From positions 1 to 5,893 of the forward strand of contig CAUSQL010000060.1 of assembly GCA_963533935.1 (NCBI GenBank): a DNA stretch of 5,893 nucleotides, written 5' to 3'. Positions 1-4,836 of this stretch are shown here, one piece after another. The position numbers and the translations under genes were made by a program. The notes under the pieces were generated by a model. That model did no database searches and was not told the origin of the DNA. It was given only the letters and a program-made list of their open reading frames with translations. Within the stretch, counting starts at the first letter, position 1, and each line of letters begins with the position of its first letter. Origin of the DNA: CAUSKK01 sp963533935 (lineage in GTDB: Bacteria; Pseudomonadota; Gammaproteobacteria; Cardiobacteriales; Cardiobacteriaceae).

Positions 1-51
1 GTTTTTCGCAGCTGTGTGCCAAGCTTCGTAGATGTGTTGGGCGTCTGTCAT
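1..51 (-). CDS. NTF2/SnoaL-like protein, N-terminal fragment cut by window edge
   Basis: Reading the minus strand from an ATG at 51 gives 17 codons with no stop, MTDAQHIYEAWHTAAKN, and the frame is open at the window edge. This start resembles the complete NTF2-like protein elsewhere in the window (MNDAKQIYGAW...), sharing the DA..IY.AW pattern. It also has the usual look of SnoaL/NTF2-fold proteins, where the first helix leads into a cone-shaped ligand pocket. No strong Shine-Dalgarno sequence precedes the ATG; the upstream bases are a C/A-rich run. A 31-bp palindrome lies 19 nt upstream of the start. With only 17 residues visible the family call rests on the paralogue match and remains an inference. 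No function beyond a small ligand-binding or enzyme fold can be offered. Confidence 0.55.
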   Translation of the reverse strand, partial: MTDAQHIYEAWHTAAKN

Positions 52-70
52 GGTTGGTTCGGTTTGTTTT

Positions 71-101
71 TACATACGGGGTAGCGGGGTTGGTGTATGT
101 A
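71..101. repeat. 31-bp palindromic repeat, copy 1 (degenerate centre)
   Basis: The ends are perfect 7-bp inverted repeats, TACATAC and GTATGTA, and the total length of 31 bp equals that of the better copies. The left half keeps GGG and AGCG of the family centre, while the right half has drifted to G/T. It lies upstream of the NTF2-like fragment and overlaps the 3' end of the remnant reading frame. Confidence 0.6.
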
Positions 102-144
102 AATGGATGCGGTGTTTTGTCGTTGCACGGTTTGCTTGCTGCCC

Positions 145-180
145 CCACCCCCGTCCCCTCCCCCACAGGGGGAGGGGGTG
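145..180. repeat. GC-rich hairpin repeat
   Basis: CCCCTCCCCC (155-164) and GGGGGAGGGG (168-177) form a perfect 10-bp stem around an ACA loop, with further C-rich and G-rich flanks. Hairpins of this C-run/G-run type are scattered through intergenic DNA in many bacterial genomes. When read through they give the artefactual peptide PLPLWGRGRGWG, as happens here inside the remnant gene to its right. No T-tract follows the stem, so it is not a convincing intrinsic terminator. Confidence 0.75.
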
Positions 181-343
181 AATGGGTTGCAGAAACCGCG
201 ACTGTTCCCGAAGTGCCCGCCAGTCGCCGTGCTCAAAATTAACCTGGGCCCGGGCGGCGCCGGCCAGCATTAGCAGTAGAAAAGTCTTACGCATGGGATT
301 TCTCCATTGTTAAAAATGCCATTTTAAGGCTAAGCGCTCCGTT

Positions 344-739
344 TTACCCATTAAGCGCCCGCAGCTCCGCCCGCGCCTGGGCCCGGATTGCTTCGTCATT
401 GCCGGCCGCCGCCCGTTCCAGCCAATGGCGCGCCTGAGCCTCGTCCCGCAGCGCGGCCACATGTAAATAGAGTAGGGCCAGGTTGAACTGCAGGTGCGGG
501 TCGCCGCCGGCCGCCGCCCGTTCCCACCAGTAGCGCGCCCGGCCGTAGTCCACCGGCCCACCGCGGCCGTTGTAGTGGAGGCCGCCGAGATTGAACTGCG
601 CGGCGCGGTGGCCGGCGACGGCGGCCCACCAATAGCAGCGGCGGGCCTTAGCAAAATCCACCGGCCCGCCCCGGCCGTTTTCATGGGCCAGGCCCCGGGC
701 AAACTGGGCCGAGCGCCAGCGCTGGAGGAACTTAAACAT
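344..739 (-). CDS. Small Sel1-repeat protein (131 aa)
   Basis: Sel1-like repeats are TPR-related helical hairpins of about 36 residues that serve as protein-binding scaffolds. Three consecutive units are visible: residues about 10-44, 45-80 and 81-115. They carry the hallmark pattern AQFNLG.L...GRGGPVDY..AR.WWERAAAGG; the third is weaker and lacks the GxG turn. There is no signal peptide. The chain starts MFKFLQRWRSAQF and enters the first repeat at once, so the protein is either cytoplasmic or a shortened relative of the secreted Sel1 protein encoded upstream. A modest AGAGAG ribosome binding site lies about 7 nt before the ATG. The 150-nt gap upstream holds three tandem palindromic repeats, so it may not be strictly co-transcribed with the two genes before it. 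Family call is firm; partner and function are unknown. Confidence 0.85.
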   Translation of the reverse strand: MFKFLQRWRSAQFARGLAHENGRGGPVDFAKARRCYWWAAVAGHRAAQFNLGGLHYNGRGGPVDYGRARYWWERAAAGGDPHLQFNLALLYLHVAALRDEAQARHWLERAAAGNDEAIRAQARAELRALNG

Positions 740-764
740 GAATTAGCTCTCTTAAAGGGGTCTT

Positions 765-795
765 TACCGACACAGGGGCGCTTCCCCTGTATGTT
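765..795. repeat. 31-bp palindromic repeat, copy 2
   Basis: It aligns over 31 bp with the family consensus, keeping GCGCTTC and CCTGTATGT in the right half. The left half is altered (TACCGACACAGGGG), yet a perfect 7-bp stem ACAGGGG/CCCCTGT remains around CGCTT (772-790). It lies 25 nt upstream of the small Sel1 start. Confidence 0.75.
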
Positions 796-811
796 TATTA
801 GGGCAATTAAA

Positions 812-837
812 ACAACCTAAGTGCACTTCCGTTTGTA
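812..837. repeat. Palindromic repeat, copy 3 (diverged, about 26 bp)
   Basis: The centre is the perfect 10-bp palindrome AAGTGCACTT (819-828) in place of GAAGCGCTTC. The flanks ACAACC and CCGTTTGTA resemble shortened family arms. It is placed between two clearer copies, which supports membership, but the identity is weaker. Confidence 0.45.
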
Positions 838-857
838 AAAGCCATTAAAACGCCATT

Positions 858-888
858 TACAAACAACTGGGCGCTTTAGCTGTATGTT
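858..888. repeat. 31-bp palindromic repeat, copy 4
   Basis: It has exact family length, with TACAAACA at the left, GCGCTT at the centre and CTGTATGTT at the right. Position 10 is C and its partner position 22 is G, the reverse of the consensus G-C pair, so pairing is kept there by a double change. It ends 1 nt before the stop codon of the 242-aa gene. Confidence 0.7.
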
Positions 889-889
889 T

Positions 890-1618
890 TTAACCAAGCG
901 GGGGCTGTAAGGTGCCCACCAGCCAGTAATCGCCGCTGATGATTTCCCCCGGCTGCGGCAGGCGCGGCAGGTCGGCGCTGGCGTAGACCGCATCGAAATG
1001 GCCGCCGTAGCTGGCCAGCTGGCAGTGGTAGTAGTCGCGGCCACTGAGGCTGCAACGGCAGCGGCGCGCACTGATAACCCGGCCGTTAATCTGCGCCCGC
1101 GGCTGCTTGTCCCAGTCGGGGAAGAGGCTTTCTTCAGAGATGGCGGCGTCTTTACCCAATTTCTCCTGGAATAGGGCCTTAAATTCGTCCTCGTCGGCGC
1201 AGAGTTGGACCTCTTCGGCGAAGGCGGTGAGGGACAGGCTCACGACGCCGGCCAAATCCGCCACCGCCGGGCCATTGACGATTTCCACCACCAGCGGCAC
1301 GTCGCCGTCGTCCCCGGTCTCGCGGGGATTAAGCCAGCCGTGGGCGAGCCATTCGTTGGCCTCGCCGCGGTCAAGGCGCTCCAGGCCGAAGCTATGCACC
1401 AGCGCGCTGGCCCAGGCCGGGGTAACGTTGGCCAGCTCCTCCTGCTCCAGTTCGTACCAGAGCTGGCCGCCGTCCCCGTCCTGCCAGCGGTAGAGGGCCA
1501 GGCTATCATCGTCGGCGGCCCACACCGCTTCGGCCGGGTCCCAGGCGGCCCTTAAGGTTTCGTCAAAGGCCCGGTCGTCGTCGCCGTTCAGGCCCAGGCA
1601 ATCAAAGTGGCTACTCAT
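890..1618 (-). CDS. Hypothetical acidic protein (242 aa), unrecognised
   Basis: I do not recognise this family. The start is well supported, with GGAGGAA 2 nt upstream of an A/T spacer before the ATG at 1618. The gene begins 20 nt after the stop of the large Sel1 gene, so co-transcription is likely. There is no signal peptide or membrane segment, which suggests a cytoplasmic protein. The first two thirds are strongly acidic and Trp-rich (DDDR, ADDDS, DGDGG, FAEEVQLCADEDEF). From about residue 177 the character changes to a likely small beta-barrel: QINGRVISA, then a Cys-rich stretch with three cysteines (RCRCS..DYYHC), then GGHFDAVYA and a Gly-rich end (GEIISGDYWLVGTL). That alternating pattern suggests an OB-like fold, by eye only. 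Position between two Sel1 genes hints at a shared role, which is inference. Confidence 0.8.
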   Translation of the reverse strand: MSSHFDCLGLNGDDDRAFDETLRAAWDPAEAVWAADDDSLALYRWQDGDGGQLWYELEQEELANVTPAWASALVHSFGLERLDRGEANEWLAHGWLNPRETGDDGDVPLVVEIVNGPAVADLAGVVSLSLTAFAEEVQLCADEDEFKALFQEKLGKDAAISEESLFPDWDKQPRAQINGRVISARRCRCSLSGRDYYHCQLASYGGHFDAVYASADLPRLPQPGEIISGDYWLVGTLQPPLG

Positions 1619-1638
1619 TTTTCCTCCGTAGCTAGGCT

Positions 1639-3051
1639 CTAAAAAATATCGTGCCGTTCTGCAATGCGCCGCAGATTAAGGCGGGCCAGCAATGCCACGT
1701 CCGTATCTTCCTGCTGATTGGCGGCCTTTTCATAGTATTCCCGCGCCCGGCGGTAGCTCTGCGGCACGCCCGAACCCTGTTCGTAGATGACGCCCAGATT
1801 CAGAGCGGCGCCGGGGTTGCCATATTTAATGGCCTGCTCGTAGTAATGGCGGGCCTGGTCGAAGTCCTTCTCCTCCGCGTGGATTAGGCCCAAATGGAAA
1901 TAGCCGTTAGAGTCGCCGCTCTCCCCGGCCCGTTTAAATAGCTCCTTGGCTTTAACCAAGTCCTTCTTCACGCCCCAGCCTTCTTTATAGAGAAGGCCCA
2001 AGCTGTTTAAAGCCGCACCGTTGCCATTTTCCGCCGCCCGTTCGTAATATTCACGGGCCTTGCCGTAATCCTTTTCTACGCCCAAACCTTCTTCGTAGAA
2101 GCGGCCCAGGGCCAGCAGGGCCAGGTCATTGTCGTCCGCCGCCGCTTCTTCATAGTATTCGCGGGCCTTGGCGTAATCCCGTTGGCCCTGCCCCAGGCCG
2201 GTTTCGTAGAGATAGGCCTGACTGACCTTGGCGTCGCTGTCATTGCCCTGGGCAGCCAATTCGTACCATTTCCGCGCCTCGTCATAGTTTTTGGCCACGC
2301 CCCAGCCGTTTTCGTAAATAGTGCCCAGATTAAATTGTGCCTTGGTGTCGCCACCGGCGGCGGCCTTTTTAAACCAGTAGCGGGCCTGCCGGTAATCTAG
2401 GGGAACCCCCATGCCCACGTAGTAAAGAATGCCTAGATTGAACTGGGCATCGCCATGGCCGTTAAGGGCCGCCGATTCCCACAGCGCCAGGGCCTTCCCA
2501 TAGTCCCGGGCCACATGGGTGCCTTCATGGTAAAGACTGCCGATGGAGAAGCGCGCGTCATCGTCGCCATTGGCGGCCGCCCGTTCCCAGTATTGCCGTG
2601 CCTTTTCGTAGTCCCGTGGCACGCCCAGCCCCCTGTAATAGAGCATTCCCAGCCTGGATTGGGCCCGGGCCGGCGCATCTGCCCGTTTGTAGCGGAAGCC
2701 AATGCGGGGGACTGCCTGCCCCTCCTGGCCTAACAGATACATATAGCTAATATAGATAGACTGGCGGCCGGCGGCGGCCCGTTCGTAGTAATGGCGCGCC
2801 CTTTTATAGTCCGGAGTTACGCCCAGACCGGTGAAAAATAGTTCTCCCAGGTTGTACTGGGCTCCCCGACTGCCGGCGGCGGCGGTCTTCTGCCACAGGA
2901 GCCGGGCCCGGCCGTAGTCTCCCTCGTTAAAGGCGTCAACGCCCCGGTCGTCCAGGGCAAATAGCTGCCGCTTGCTTAGTGTCGTTTCGGCAATAGCGCC
3001 AGTCGTGAGCATTAAGGCCAGCAGCGGCCAGAGTTTTAAGGGTTTAGGCAT
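1639..3051 (-). CDS. Secreted Sel1-repeat protein (470 aa)
   Basis: Residues 1-21 are a Sec signal peptide (MPKPLKLWPLLALMLTTGAIA) with AIA before the likely cut, so the protein should act in the periplasm. After an N-terminal half-repeat (FNEGDYGRARLLWQ, about 41-54) come about ten Sel1 units of 32-37 residues, from 61 to about 448. They show the pattern A..NLG.LY..G.GV..DY.KAR.YYE.AA..G. Residues 97-127 do not fit the pattern and look like a decayed unit. The last residues (LNLRRIAERHDIF) cap the solenoid. Sel1 arrays bind other proteins; periplasmic members include envelope regulators and some type VI effector immunity proteins, but nothing here picks among these. GGAGAAATCTC precedes the ATG, and a TAGAAT -10 box with a 31-bp palindrome at -35 lies upstream. 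The 242-aa gene follows 20 nt later. Confidence 0.93.
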   Translation of the reverse strand: MPKPLKLWPLLALMLTTGAIAETTLSKRQLFALDDRGVDAFNEGDYGRARLLWQKTAAAGSRGAQYNLGELFFTGLGVTPDYKRARHYYERAAAGRQSIYISYMYLLGQEGQAVPRIGFRYKRADAPARAQSRLGMLYYRGLGVPRDYEKARQYWERAAANGDDDARFSIGSLYHEGTHVARDYGKALALWESAALNGHGDAQFNLGILYYVGMGVPLDYRQARYWFKKAAAGGDTKAQFNLGTIYENGWGVAKNYDEARKWYELAAQGNDSDAKVSQAYLYETGLGQGQRDYAKAREYYEEAAADDNDLALLALGRFYEEGLGVEKDYGKAREYYERAAENGNGAALNSLGLLYKEGWGVKKDLVKAKELFKRAGESGDSNGYFHLGLIHAEEKDFDQARHYYEQAIKYGNPGAALNLGVIYEQGSGVPQSYRRAREYYEKAANQQEDTDVALLARLNLRRIAERHDIF

Positions 3052-3083
3052 GAGATTTCTCCGTTTTACTGCTAAGACTGGGG

Positions 3084-3129
3084 ATTCTAACGGCTAATTA
3101 CAAACAGGGAAGCGCTTCTCCTGTTTGTA
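3084..3129 (-). promoter_or_regulatory. Predicted promoter of the large Sel1 gene with palindrome over -35
   Basis: On the minus strand TAGAAT (3084-3089, five of six matches to TATAAT) lies 32 nt before the start codon. Exactly 9 nt further upstream is palindrome copy 5, so the -35 region falls inside it. No good TTGACA match exists there, which would suit an activated or otherwise regulated promoter. The lipoprotein gene has the same -10 box and the same 9-nt spacing. Confidence 0.5.
3099..3129. repeat. 31-bp palindromic repeat, copy 5 (best copy)
   Basis: Left arm TACAAACAGG (3099-3108) is the exact reverse complement of right arm CCTGTTTGTA (3120-3129). The centre GAAGCGCTTC (3109-3118) is itself a perfect palindrome, and a single extra T at 3119 breaks the symmetry. 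It sits between the divergent Sel1 and GNAT genes, and TATAAA (3128-3133) overlaps its right end on the GNAT side. Confidence 0.9.
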
Positions 3130-3158
3130 TAAACTCTAGCCTTTAACCGGAGAAAGCC

Positions 3159-3842
3159 ATGTACTACAACGAATTGCGCCAGCCCATCGGCGCACCCCTG
3201 CCGGACTTCCAAGCCGGCGCGCGGCCCGCCATCGACCTGCTGCCCGGCCGCTACGGCCGCCTGGAACGGCTCGACCCGGCCCGCCACGGCGCCGACATTT
3301 ACGCGGTCTACGGGCCCAGCGCACCCGCCGGCCATTTCACCTATCTGAGCATTGACCCGTCCCCCGACCGGGCCCACCACGACGAACGCATGCGGCAAAT
3401 GGCCGCCAGCGCCGACCCCTACCATCTGGCCATCTGCGATAACAACGGCCGCGCCCTCGGCACCCTGGCCCTGATGCGCATGGACCCGAAGAATCGGGTC
3501 ATTGAAGTGGGCTGGGTCTGCTACGGCCCGGCCTTGCAGCGCAGTCGCCTGGCCACGGAAGCCCAATATTTACTAATGGCCTACGTCTTCGACGTCCTCC
3601 ACTACCGCCGCTACGAATGGAAGTGCGACAGCCTGAACGCCCCCAGCCGCCGCGCCGCGGAACGGCTCGGCTTCACCTTTGAGGGCATCTTCCGCCAGGC
3701 GCTGGTTTACAAGGGCCGCAACCGAGACACCGCCTGGTTCTCCCTGCTGGACGGCGAATGGCCGGCGCGGCGGGCGCGGCTGGAACGCTGGCTTAATCCG
3801 GAGAACTTCGACGGCGCGGGCCGGCAGTTATCATCGCTGTGA
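3159..3842 (+). CDS. GNAT family N-acetyltransferase (227 aa)
   Basis: This resembles the Acetyltransf_3 branch of GNAT enzymes, which move an acetyl group from acetyl-CoA to an amine or protein N-terminus in the cytoplasm. The N-terminal part (about 30-60) gives the first strand and helix (GRYGRLERLDP..HGADIYAVY). Residues 89-109 form the central strands (HLAICDNNGRALGTLALMRMD), and VIEVGWV (114-120) is the strand before the CoA loop. The loop GPALQRSRLATEA (123-135) stands where the usual R/Q-x-x-G-x-G/A lies, but both glycines are replaced. WKCDSLNAPSRRAAERLGF (154-172) is the typical late-GNAT signature, and the chain ends with a strand bearing TAWFSLLDGEW. GGAGAAAGCC precedes the ATG. 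Eighteen nt separate its stop from the next small gene. The substrate cannot be told. Confidence 0.9.
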   Translation: MYYNELRQPIGAPLPDFQAGARPAIDLLPGRYGRLERLDPARHGADIYAVYGPSAPAGHFTYLSIDPSPDRAHHDERMRQMAASADPYHLAICDNNGRALGTLALMRMDPKNRVIEVGWVCYGPALQRSRLATEAQYLLMAYVFDVLHYRRYEWKCDSLNAPSRRAAERLGFTFEGIFRQALVYKGRNRDTAWFSLLDGEWPARRARLERWLNPENFDGAGRQLSSL

Positions 3843-3860
3843 TTTGCTAGGGAGAAAAAT

Positions 3861-4013
3861 ATGAAGAAGGAAAAAATTACCCCGCCGCCGAAACGCTCGA
3901 TAGAGGAGCTGGCCGGCTGCCTTAAACCCTACACAAAGGTGCGTTTAACTTTAGAGGAAATCAGCGCGGCCATTGCCGACAGCTACGCGGCCCGCGGTCG
4001 GAAGCCCCAATGA
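3861..4013 (+). CDS. Small protein (50 aa), possible antitoxin tail
   Basis: This short frame has a good AGGGAGAA ribosome binding site 5 nt before its ATG. Its stop overlaps the next start as ATGA, the usual sign of translational coupling. The product starts MKKEKITPPPKRSIEELAG and continues LKPYTKVRLTLEEISAAIAD, then a short basic end (RGRKPQ). The middle resembles the C-terminal toxin-binding tails of VapB/AbrB-type antitoxins (..LAG.LK....S.EEM..AIAE..). The DNA-binding half those proteins carry is absent. It could be a stripped antitoxin, an adaptor, or a coupling peptide for the downstream gene. GNAT-RHH toxin-antitoxin pairs are known, so a link with the acetyltransferase upstream is conceivable. 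The gene call is well supported by RBS and overlap; the function is inference from pattern memory. Confidence 0.7.
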   Translation: MKKEKITPPPKRSIEELAGCLKPYTKVRLTLEEISAAIADSYAARGRKPQ

Positions 4014-4216
4014 TTGACGACGAATACGACTTCAGCTCCGCCATCCGCAATCCCTACGCACGCCACCTGCGGCAGGTGCTGGCGGGGCCCTTGGACGCAA
4101 CCAGCCGCGCCTATTTCCAACGGTTGGCTGACGAGAGAAATATGCCGGTGAAACAGCTCATCAGCCTATATTTACAGCGTAGTGCCGCCGAGCAGCGGCC
4201 GCTGGATTTGCCTTAA
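4010..4216 (+). CDS. CopG/ribbon-helix-helix-like antitoxin (68 aa)
   Basis: The start MIDDEYDFSSAIRNPYARHL and the end ISLYLQRSAAEQRPLDLP match, from memory, the CopG-like antitoxin family of pattern DEYDFS.AKRNPYAK.L......LD..T..YF..LA.E...P.Q.LI.LYLRD....R.LDL. Those proteins neutralise a partner toxin and bind their own operator. GGAAG lies 5 nt before the ATG, which overlaps the preceding stop. In the family the DNA-contacting strand is usually QITIRLD; here the same-length segment (about 25-32) reads QVLAGPLD. It has Gly-Pro where a beta strand is expected, so operator binding may be lost or changed. The following helices (TSRAYFQRLADERNMPVKQLI) keep the RHH pattern. No BrnT- or RelE-like toxin is adjacent. 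Confidence 0.75.
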   Translation: MIDDEYDFSSAIRNPYARHLRQVLAGPLDATSRAYFQRLADERNMPVKQLISLYLQRSAAEQRPLDLP

Positions 4217-4217
4217 T

Positions 4218-4248
4218 TACCAACAACAAAAGCGCCACGTTGTATGTT
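4218..4248. repeat. 31-bp palindromic repeat, copy 6
   Basis: It has exact family length. Left arm positions 8-10 are AAC and right arm positions 22-24 are GTT, whereas the consensus has AGG and CCT. Two consecutive pairs have therefore changed on both sides with symmetry kept. The centre AAAGCGCC retains GCGC. It begins 1 nt after the antitoxin stop codon. Confidence 0.65.
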
Positions 4249-4269
4249 TAATGGGAATAAACATGCAAC
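4239..4269. repeat. 12-bp-arm inverted repeat between neighbouring repeat copies
   Basis: GTTGTATGTTTA (4239-4250) and TAAACATGCAAC (4258-4269) pair over 12 positions, with one G-U in RNA, around a 7-nt loop. It joins the right arm of copy 6 with the left part of the next copy. It could act as a transcript end for the antitoxin operon, but no T-tract follows. Confidence 0.6.
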
Positions 4270-4326
4270 GGGGCGGTTGTTTGCCGCCTAGGTCGGCTCA
4301 CGCGCTACGCGCTTCTCCTGTATGTA
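4258..4326. repeat. Possible interrupted palindrome copy 7 (two halves, 33 bp apart)
   Basis: The 18 bases at 4309-4326 (GCGCTTCTCCTGTATGTA) match the right half of the consensus exactly. A left-half-like stretch TAAACATGCAACGGGGCG stands at 4258-4275. The 33 bp between them include a small GGCGG/CCGCC hairpin (4272-4288) partly overlapping the left half. The right half is certain; its link with the left half is inference. Confidence 0.5.
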
Positions 4327-4339
4327 ATTAAGGCTTAAA

Positions 4340-4370
4340 TACATACAGGGAAAGCGCCCGTCCGTATGTT
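4340..4370. repeat. 31-bp palindromic repeat, copy 8
   Basis: It reads TACATACAGGGAAAGCGC at the left and CCGTATGTT at the right, 31 bp, with the GCGC core shifted by one base. Its left arm TACATACAGG is also a perfect 10-bp inverted repeat of CCTGTATGTA at 4317-4326, the right arm of the previous copy, so neighbouring copies can pair with each other. Confidence 0.75.
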
Positions 4371-4378
4371 TAAATCGT

Positions 4379-4404
4379 AAAAAAAGGGCCGGGTGGCCCC
4401 TTTT
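4379..4404 (-). terminator. Intrinsic terminator of the NTF2-like gene
   Basis: On the minus strand a GGGCC/GGCCC stem (4395-4399 with 4386-4390) with a 4-nt loop, extended by A-T pairs, is followed by seven T (4385-4379). It lies 10 nt past the stop codon. The A-rich far side could also give weak termination for plus-strand transcripts. Confidence 0.85.
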
Positions 4405-4414
4405 CCCGAAAACC

Positions 4415-4777
4415 CTAAAGCGCGTTGTTGTTCATGGTCCAGCAGTCGCTGATTTTGCCATCGCGGATTTTGAGAAAGTCCGTGCCCACCTTAACGGCGC
4501 TGCGGTCGCCGAGGGTAGCGGTAACTTTCCAATAGGCGGAAATCATGTCGCCGTCGCGGAAGGGGCCGAGCACAATTTCATAGTGCAGGTGAGCCTTCGC
4601 GCGAATGGTGCTAATCCAGGCCTTGGCGCTGGCAATGTCCGTTACCGGCGCCGGCGGTTTGGTGGAATCGGCGGTGAGATGGGCGCGAAAGTCCGCGGTC
4701 AAAATTTCGTCGGCCTGGGCCAAATCGCCGTTCCACATGGCCGTCCAGGCGCCGTAGATTTGTTTAGCGTCGTTCAT
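4415..4777 (-). CDS. NTF2/SnoaL-like domain protein (120 aa)
   Basis: This is a single-domain NTF2-fold protein of about 120 aa, the usual family length and likely cytoplasmic. The N-terminal helix (MNDAKQIYGAWTAMWNGD) is followed by ILTADFRAHLTADST, where family members bring polar residues to the pocket. Then come the strands HYEIVLGPFRDGDMISAYWKVTAT (about 65-88) and the closing GTDFLKIRDGKISDCW (98-113), very typical of SnoaL-like proteins. Members range from small isomerases and cyclases to uncharacterised binding proteins, so no reaction can be assigned. I chose the ATG at 4777 over the adjacent TTG at 4780. GGAG at 4783-4786 gives a 5-nt spacing to the ATG but only 2 nt to the TTG. A terminator follows, and the lipoprotein terminator lies 20 nt upstream, so it is probably its own transcription unit. 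The protein at the left window edge looks like a paralogue. Confidence 0.88.
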   Translation of the reverse strand: MNDAKQIYGAWTAMWNGDLAQADEILTADFRAHLTADSTKPPAPVTDIASAKAWISTIRAKAHLHYEIVLGPFRDGDMISAYWKVTATLGDRSAVKVGTDFLKIRDGKISDCWTMNNNAL

Positions 4778-4796
4778 CAATGCTCCTAATTAACGT

Positions 4797-4819
4797 AAAA
4801 AAGGGGGCCCTTCGGCCCC
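4797..4819 (-). terminator. Intrinsic terminator of the lipoprotein gene
   Basis: On the minus strand GGGGCC (4819-4814) and GGCCCC (4809-4804) form a 6-bp stem with a GAAG loop, then one C and six T (4802-4797). It lies 17 nt past the stop codon of the lipoprotein gene and 20 nt before the NTF2-like start. Confidence 0.85.
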
Positions 4820-4836
4820 GAGTAAGTTTATAAAGC

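Larger units (their letters stand above)
70..294 (-). pseudogene. Remnant of a secreted-protein gene, run into a GC-rich repeat
   Basis: The start is convincing. GGAGAA lies 6 nt before the ATG at 294, in a leader much like that of the large Sel1 gene. The first 17 residues (MRKTFLLLMLAGAARAQ) form a signal peptide with an ARA cleavage site. The mature part begins QVNFEHGDW, but after about 30 residues the frame reads straight through the GC-rich hairpin repeat, giving a low-complexity tail that ends at 70. The natural gene therefore seems truncated. FEHGDW recalls the start of DUF1176 proteins, and the next frame carries FGNSRGFC, which could be the shifted continuation of their Cys-Asn-Cys segment. 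A Sel1-type N-terminus (..GD..ALR..) is the alternative and would suit the neighbourhood. Truncation is seen; both identities are inference. Confidence 0.5.

Noticed and set aside
155..177. Intrinsic terminator formed by the GC-rich hairpin
   Set aside because: The stem is strong but no T-tract follows on either strand, and hairpins of this type are common dispersed repeats.
321..351. Possible tenth palindrome copy centred on AGCGCT at 333-338
   Set aside because: Only the six-base core and a few scattered bases match. Both arms have no TACATA/TATGTA symmetry.
310..702. Minus-strand frame of 130 aa overlapping the small Sel1 gene
   Set aside because: The low-complexity Arg/Ala/Thr-rich product is an out-of-frame reading of the Sel1 repeats.
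3099..3129. LacI/GalR-type operator because of the GAAGCGCTTC centre
   Set aside because: The centre alone resembles such operators, but the conserved 10-bp outer arms and the many copies go beyond a LacI-type site, and no LacI-family gene is visible.
3087..3566. Minus-strand frame of 159 aa opposite the GNAT gene
   Set aside because: It has no family signature and crosses a palindromic repeat and the divergent promoter region. The plus-strand GNAT protein has a good RBS and known motifs.
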